Source: Chloroflexota bacterium (GTDB taxonomy: Bacteria; Chloroflexota; Anaerolineae; Aggregatilineales; J027). From it: DNA of 34,751 nt. The DNA lies in contig JAKEEQ010000070.1 of NCBI GenBank assembly GCA_022616515.1, positions 1-34,751 of the forward strand. Reading direction: 5' to 3'. A program made the translations under genes and the position numbers. Positions 32,140 to 34,751 of the stretch are shown here, piece by piece (position 1 is the first letter of the stretch; each line of letters begins with the position of its first letter). The notes below the pieces were generated by a model. It was not told the origin of the DNA and did no database searches. It was given only the letters and a program-made list of their open reading frames with translations.

Positions 32140-34431
32140 ATGCGTCGTATAAATGTAGTACTGATTCTTGTTCTGACGCTGTCTTTTCTGAGCTCTGGTC
32201 CCGCTATTTATGCTCAGGGGGGAGATGCCGAAGCAGAAATTAACCGGCTGGCAAGGGCCGCCCACATCCAGAATCTGCGCACCGGGAGTGTCACCCGGTG
32301 GGTCGGGGGTGATCTGGGGCGTCTCAATGGCTCTGAAACCCTGATGACTGCCGGAACGGTTATCGAGGACTTTGAGTTTCCCGATATTTATGACGAAACC
32401 AACACGGTCAGGCTCAGCGGAATTGAGCGCCCGGTGGTAATTAACATGTGGGCCTCGTGGTGTGGGCCGTGCCGGTTTGAGTTTCCATTCTTAACGGACA
32501 TCGCAAAAAATCAAGATATTAATTACGACCTGTGGTTTTTAAATACAGCGGACACCAGTGACTCTGCTGCACGACGTTTCCTGAGAACACAGGAGGGTGG
32601 CATCAGCGTGTTTATGGATGTCAATAACGAGTTTAATCGTGAAGTTGGCATGGTCGTTCTCCCGACAACACTCATGGTTGGCACCGATGGAAGGCTGTTA
32701 GCTGCCCATTCTGGAATTGTTACCCCAACCATCATGAACTTCTATAATGCCGTTGCCGCCAATCCTGAGCTTGGGACGCTGAATGCTGATGATATTACCG
32801 AGGAGGATCTTCTCGCCAACATCGAAGAGCCGAATATTGACGCGGCGACAGAGATTATCTTTGGTCAACAGGTCGCCGGGGAAATCAATGATGTGGTCTG
32901 GCAGTTCAATTATAAATTCGAAGGTGAAGAAGGTCAGGCCATCACGATTGAGATGAACACCACCGATGAAGATATGGACCCGTACCTTGTGCTGCTGGGG
33001 CCTGATGGGGAGCGGGTCGCGGAAAATGATGATGGCCCGGTCCATCCCAACGCCTTCATTCAAACAACACTGCCCGAAAGCGGGACATACGTCATCGTTG
33101 CCACCCGCTGGCTGGAAGTTGAAGGGTTTGCGTTTGGCGGTTATACCTTGCAGCTTGTGGAAGGGGCCGCTGCGCCGGACAGCACGAACAATGTCGCAAC
33201 CTTACAGCCCAATATCCCGTTGAGCGGTCGCCTCACCCGGGATCGTTCGCAGGATGCATTTTTGTTCAGCGCCAACGAGGGGCAGGTTGTAACCTTTATT
33301 CTCGAACATGACACCGAAGAAATCCTCAATTTCCAGGTGCGTATCGGGGCAGGGGAGCGCGTTGTGCCCTTTACGCAAACTGAAGGTGGGCGGCTCGAAG
33401 TTGAAGTCACAATGCCAGCCGATACAGACTATAGTGTGTATGTGTCCCGTCCGTCGAGTTCACGGGAAGGACCAATTTCGTACACCCTTACGGCGGAGAC
33501 TTCGCTGGTTGTTGAAGAATTAGGCCCGTCATCAGATGGCGAAGATGAGTCATCGGAAGGTTCCAATGTTGGCACGGCAATTGATCAGGCGGAAGGCCAG
33601 GTAGATTCTGACGAGACCGACGCACCGGAGGTTGAAGAGACTGACGCTGAGGAGACCGAGGAAGCCAGCGAAACACAGGATGCTCCGGGTGTCGAAACCG
33701 CATTTATCGAATACGGTGATGTAGTTACTTATTCGATCACGAATGACACGCCGGGCATCAGTTATACATTTGTCGGCAATGCCGGGGATGTGATTATCAT
33801 TGAGATGGCGGCTTTAGAAGATGGGTTGGACCCTCTGATCATCCTATATGGGCCAACGGGTGCGATGTTTGCGGCAAATGATGATAACGGGCGTACGCAG
33901 GATGCGGCAATTGTCGGATACACGTTACCAATGGATGGGGAGTACAGTATCCTTGCGACCCGTTATGGTGAACGGTCGGCGATTGGCGGCACGGGCGATT
34001 TCCAACTGTCGCTGGAGATTCAGGAAGATATTGCGCCGGATACAGCAGAAGATACAGTCCCGGATGAGGCGGATGCTCCCCCGGTAATTGTGGTCGGCGC
34101 GTCGCTTGAGGACGGCGACACGGTGAATGGCACGATTGATGTAGCCAATGTAGAAGCACGTTATACATTCTCAGCCGAAGCGGGTGATAAAGTCATGATC
34201 TTGATGACGACCACGAGCGGAAATCTGGATACCTACCTGTCGGTATTAGATAGCAGTGGAAGACAGCTTGGCTTTAATGACGATAATTTCGCCACGACAG
34301 ATAGCGATTCACTCATTTCCAATCTGACAATCCGCGCAACTGGCAGTTACACGATTGTGGCGACCCGTTATGGTGGGTCAAACGGATCTACCAGCGGGGA
34401 CTTTACGCTGGAGCTTGATATTTCACGCTAG
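32140..34431 (+). CDS. Secreted thioredoxin-like protein fused to PPC-type domains
   Basis: 763 aa from ATG 32140, six bases after GGAGA; ATGs two and five codons upstream are too close to or overlap the RBS. Residues 1-26 are a signal peptide (ending AIYA|QGG). About 65-200 is a TlpA/ResA-like thioredoxin fold with the redox pair C108 and C111 in WASWCGPCRFEFP and the cis-Pro LPTTLMVGTDGRL. Behind it come four pre-peptidase C-terminal (PPC)-like beta domains: about 240-345, 355-450, 525-635 and 650-763; three of them share the DPYLVLLGPDG, DPLIILYGPTG or LDTYLSVLDSSG strand and an ATRY/ATRW ending. An acidic linker (about 462-520, many Glu and Asp) separates domains two and three. PPC domains usually bind matrix or aid secretion. 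No peptidase domain is present, so the fusion is unusual. Confidence 0.9.
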   Translation: MRRINVVLILVLTLSFLSSGPAIYAQGGDAEAEINRLARAAHIQNLRTGSVTRWVGGDLGRLNGSETLMTAGTVIEDFEFPDIYDETNTVRLSGIERPVVINMWASWCGPCRFEFPFLTDIAKNQDINYDLWFLNTADTSDSAARRFLRTQEGGISVFMDVNNEFNREVGMVVLPTTLMVGTDGRLLAAHSGIVTPTIMNFYNAVAANPELGTLNADDITEEDLLANIEEPNIDAATEIIFGQQVAGEINDVVWQFNYKFEGEEGQAITIEMNTTDEDMDPYLVLLGPDGERVAENDDGPVHPNAFIQTTLPESGTYVIVATRWLEVEGFAFGGYTLQLVEGAAAPDSTNNVATLQPNIPLSGRLTRDRSQDAFLFSANEGQVVTFILEHDTEEILNFQVRIGAGERVVPFTQTEGGRLEVEVTMPADTDYSVYVSRPSSSREGPISYTLTAETSLVVEELGPSSDGEDESSEGSNVGTAIDQAEGQVDSDETDAPEVEETDAEETEEASETQDAPGVETAFIEYGDVVTYSITNDTPGISYTFVGNAGDVIIIEMAALEDGLDPLIILYGPTGAMFAANDDNGRTQDAAIVGYTLPMDGEYSILATRYGERSAIGGTGDFQLSLEIQEDIAPDTAEDTVPDEADAPPVIVVGASLEDGDTVNGTIDVANVEARYTFSAEAGDKVMILMTTTSGNLDTYLSVLDSSGRQLGFNDDNFATTDSDSLISNLTIRATGSYTIVATRYGGSNGSTSGDFTLELDISR

Positions 34432-34455
34432 AACCCGTGCCAAAAATCGTTAAAA

Positions 34456-34490
34456 TGAATCCCCCGCTGCATTCTACGGGGGATTTTTTG
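34456..34490 (+). terminator. Intrinsic terminator of the thioredoxin-PPC gene
   Basis: AATCCCCC (34458-34465) pairs with GGGGGATT (34478-34485), extended inward by G-C at 34466/34477 around a 10-nt loop; six T residues (34484-34489) follow. It starts 27 bases after the stop. Confidence 0.9.
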
Positions 34491-34505
34491 TGGGGGACGG
34501 TTTTC

Positions 34506-34650
34506 ATGTCGTTATCGCTGGATAAACAAAACGCCTATCGGCAACGATATGCACGGATGAGATCCGAGTGGCGACCCGCGACCGAGATTTACGAAGCGGC
34601 AATTCAGGACCAGTTAATGCCTGACATGTGTGTGCTGGATATAGGCTGTG
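34506..34650 (+). CDS. SAM-dependent methyltransferase, 5' part only
   Basis: ATG 34506 with a G-rich RBS (GGGGGA) upstream. About 48 codons are readable: an N-terminal helical stretch (YRQRYARMRSEWRPATEIYE) and then VLDIGC, the first SAM-binding motif of class I methyltransferases. The motif would normally continue as G-x-G, but the sequence changes at about 34650 to Arg-rich nonsense in this frame. The rest of the gene is therefore missing because of the join, not because of a natural stop. Confidence 0.75.
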
Positions 34651-34653
34651 CAA

Positions 34654-34751
34654 TCAGAACGGCAGGTCGTCGTCCTCGGCGTCCAACGCGTCCGGCGGCA
34701 GGTCGAAATCGTCTTCCTTGCCCTTGGCGCCACCGGCACCGGCGGCAGCCG
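34654..34751 (-). CDS. ssb: C-terminal tail of a single-stranded DNA-binding protein (foreign, partial)
   Basis: Read on the minus strand from the window end, the frame gives a Gly/Ala-rich stretch, KGKEDDFDLPPDALD, and finally AEDDDLPF followed by TGA (34656-34654). The acidic DDDLPF tip is the hallmark of bacterial SSB, used to recruit partner proteins. About 72 % of these bases are G or C, against roughly 52 % next door. It continues beyond the window. It joins a methyltransferase in mid-motif and so probably does not belong to this genome position. Confidence 0.8.
   Translation of the reverse strand, partial: AAAGAGGAKGKEDDFDLPPDALDAEDDDLPF

Noticed and set aside
34651-34751. Continuation of the methyltransferase frame to the window end
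   Set aside because: The translation becomes Arg/Pro-rich nonsense, whereas the opposite strand gives a clean SSB C-terminus.

Overview
The window reads as a stretch of chromosome from a free-living bacterium, most likely a Chloroflexota (Anaerolineae-like) genome. This is inferred from the gene families: secreted beta-propeller and bacterial-SH3 proteins, a GAF-type histidine kinase network, a CBS-tailed site-2 protease, PPC-domain proteins, a Pro/Thr/Glu-rich tail on a giant amylase, and dispersed palindromic intergenic repeats. Most of it is core-like, at roughly 50-55 % GC. No rRNA, tRNA or CRISPR array was seen.

Layout. 1-2391: two coupled secreted-type genes, an HELGH metallopeptidase-like protein cut by the left edge and a WD40+PKD protein. 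About 420-2100 is clearly AT-rich, and both composition edges fall inside open reading frames. 2523-9301 (minus): a small unknown protein and a 2116-residue secreted GH13 amylopullulanase-type enzyme. 9610-12210: gyrA, preceded by a terminator-like leader hairpin. 12211-12707: no intact gene, but a decayed tnpB 3' end, a possible folded RNA and a strong hairpin. 12708-15757: lepB, a small ORF, a TPR-like membrane protein and a site-2 protease. 15944-19297: a PP2C-type phosphatase, formate-tetrahydrofolate ligase and a small membrane protein. 19294-24159: a signalling cluster with a GAF-PAS histidine kinase (minus), divergent from REC-CpaE-like ATPase, Sir2 deacylase and a second GAF histidine kinase. 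24343-28545 (minus): RidA, a double Nudix protein, a propeller/SH3 secreted protein and a degenerate receiver-like protein. 28613-30345 (plus): a zinc-ribbon protein, an O-methyltransferase and a lipoprotein. 30326-32007 (minus): a LON-domain protein and plsX. 32140-34431: a secreted thioredoxin fused to PPC-type domains. 34506-end: the start of a methyltransferase that breaks off into a short, very GC-rich tail encoding an SSB C-terminus on the other strand, probably an assembly chimera.

The most unusual features are: (i) two families of intergenic palindromes with fixed flanks (GTAGGGAC and GGAGGGG) and diversified but still self-complementary hairpins, often as head-to-head pairs about 15-20 nt apart; one pair sits in a 180-bp MITE-like element starting at a stop codon; (ii) the Sir2 gene tightly packed between two-component genes, beside a CpaE-like ATPase that has lost a P-loop lysine; (iii) the composition mosaic at 1-2391; (iv) terminator-like hairpins just upstream of gyrA and lepB; (v) the chimeric right end.
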